Source: Alsobacter sp045348435 (GTDB taxonomy: Bacteria > Pseudomonadota > Alphaproteobacteria > Rhizobiales > Beijerinckiaceae). From it: a stretch of 64,000 bases of DNA. The notes beneath the pieces were generated by a model. It did no database searches. It saw only the letters and a list, made by a program, of their open reading frames with translations, and was not told the origin of the DNA. The position numbers and the translations under genes were made by a program. The DNA is taken from contig NZ_CP157484.1 in the NCBI RefSeq assembly GCF_045348435.1, positions 5,146,001 through 5,210,000 of the forward strand, read 5' to 3'. Shown here piece after piece: positions 63,659 to 64,000 of the stretch (position 1 is its first letter; every line of letters begins with the position of its first letter).

Positions 63659-64000
63659 TCAGAAGGCCTTGCGGACAAGCCAGCCGCCGAGCAGCCGATC
63701 AAGGAGCGCGTTCGCATAGAGGCCATTGGATAGGTGGACGCGCAGACCCGTTGCGGCGGGATGGCGCGACCAGAGCGGGAGCAGCATCTGCGCGATCGCG
63801 ACAAGGCCGAAGCTCAGGATGGCAAGGCCGATGAGCGTCCATTCTAGGCGCCCAGGCGCGGGCGTGGCGGGAAGCGTACCGGCCGTCAGCCTCTCGGCCA
63901 TCGTGTGAAGCGTGAAATAGCCGAGAGCCGAAGCCAGAGAGGCGACCGCCGTTCTGCGCGTTAGTGCGCGGGGGGCGGCATCGGCGAGGCCCTGCGCGAG
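63659..64000 (-). CDS. dabB: inorganic carbon transporter membrane subunit DabB (NuoL-like), C-terminal part
   Basis: The 3' end of a proton-conducting membrane protein; the rest lies right of the window. The open frame runs through the edge. The visible 113 residues include the closing hydrophobic helices (LEWTLIGLAILSFGLVAIAQ) and the DabB-type end HLSNGLYANALLDRLLGGW. It is directly upstream of dabA on the same strand, the usual order for the DabAB pump that couples proton flow to CO2 hydration. No chimeric features are seen. Confidence 0.85.
   Translation of the reverse strand, partial: LAQGLADAAPRALTRRTAVASLASALGYFTLHTMAERLTAGTLPATPAPGRLEWTLIGLAILSFGLVAIAQMLLPLWSRHPAATGLRVHLSNGLYANALLDRLLGGWLVRKAF

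Overview
The window is GC-rich chromosomal DNA of an alphaproteobacterium, most likely of the order Hyphomicrobiales (Rhizobiales) and with a methylotroph-like gene set. The evidence is the rrn order 16S-tRNA-Ile-tRNA-Ala-23S-5S-tRNA-fMet with a hairpin insertion in 23S helix 9, a two-subunit NAD-linked formate dehydrogenase with a fused NuoE/NuoF-like beta subunit, a complete pqqABCDE cluster and a DabAB-type inorganic-carbon pump. I cannot name the genus from sequence alone.

Layout. (1) 1-553: 5' part of a GH13 glucanohydrolase, preceded by a Tat-exported Gfo/Idh oxidoreductase. (2) 1938-14.3 kb: a formate/molybdenum-tungsten block. Formate dehydrogenase beta and alpha genes are followed by mobB and three tandem MoeA-family genes (one normal, one degenerate, one fused to a binding-protein-like domain). 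An oxalate/formate-type MFS carrier and tungstate transporter genes tupA and tupB lie upstream; no tupC is seen. (3) 15.4-18.7 kb: pqqABCDE with a hairpin between pqqA and pqqB. (4) 18.7-23.5 kb: regulators (XRE, Crp/Fnr, HWE kinase, LuxR-type response regulator), small unknown proteins and a cold-shock protein with a long tail. (5) 23.78-29.85 kb: a complete rrn operon with promoter, boxA sites, processing stems and terminator.

(6) 29.76-61.1 kb is accessory DNA marked by three decayed tails of large serine recombinases: one at tRNA-fMet, one at 50.4 kb and one at 61.05 kb. It holds three blocks. Block A (31-42.5 kb) mixes intact detoxification-type enzymes (aldehyde dehydrogenase, tautomerase, quinone oxidoreductase, CN-hydrolase, SnoaL-like protein, SDR) with at least five decayed genes. 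It also encodes a large winged-helix/NTPase/TPR regulator. Four of its transcription units carry a new-looking direct-repeat box, CTCACA-N4-CTCAC with a 10-bp period, at a nearly constant 57-80 bp upstream of the start codon. Block B (42.5-49.1 kb) is TetR-amidohydrolase-branched-chain-type ABC transporter. Block C (50.5-60.9 kb) is an eleven-gene same-strand operon: LysR, acyl-CoA dehydrogenase, amidase, CoA-transferase, enoyl-CoA hydratase, NitT/TauT-type ABC transporter, PuuE/cyclic-imidase-like deacetylase, SDR and MaoC hydratase. Its gene content reads as import, hydrolytic ring opening, deamidation, CoA activation and beta-oxidation of an imide- or amide-type compound.

(7) 61.05-64 kb: dabA and the end of dabB, a bicarbonate/CO2 uptake pump that suits a C1- or CO2-assimilating lifestyle. 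The most unusual signals are the 10-bp-period boxes of block A, the repeated recombinase tails, the MoeA triplet beside formate dehydrogenase and the imide/amide operon.
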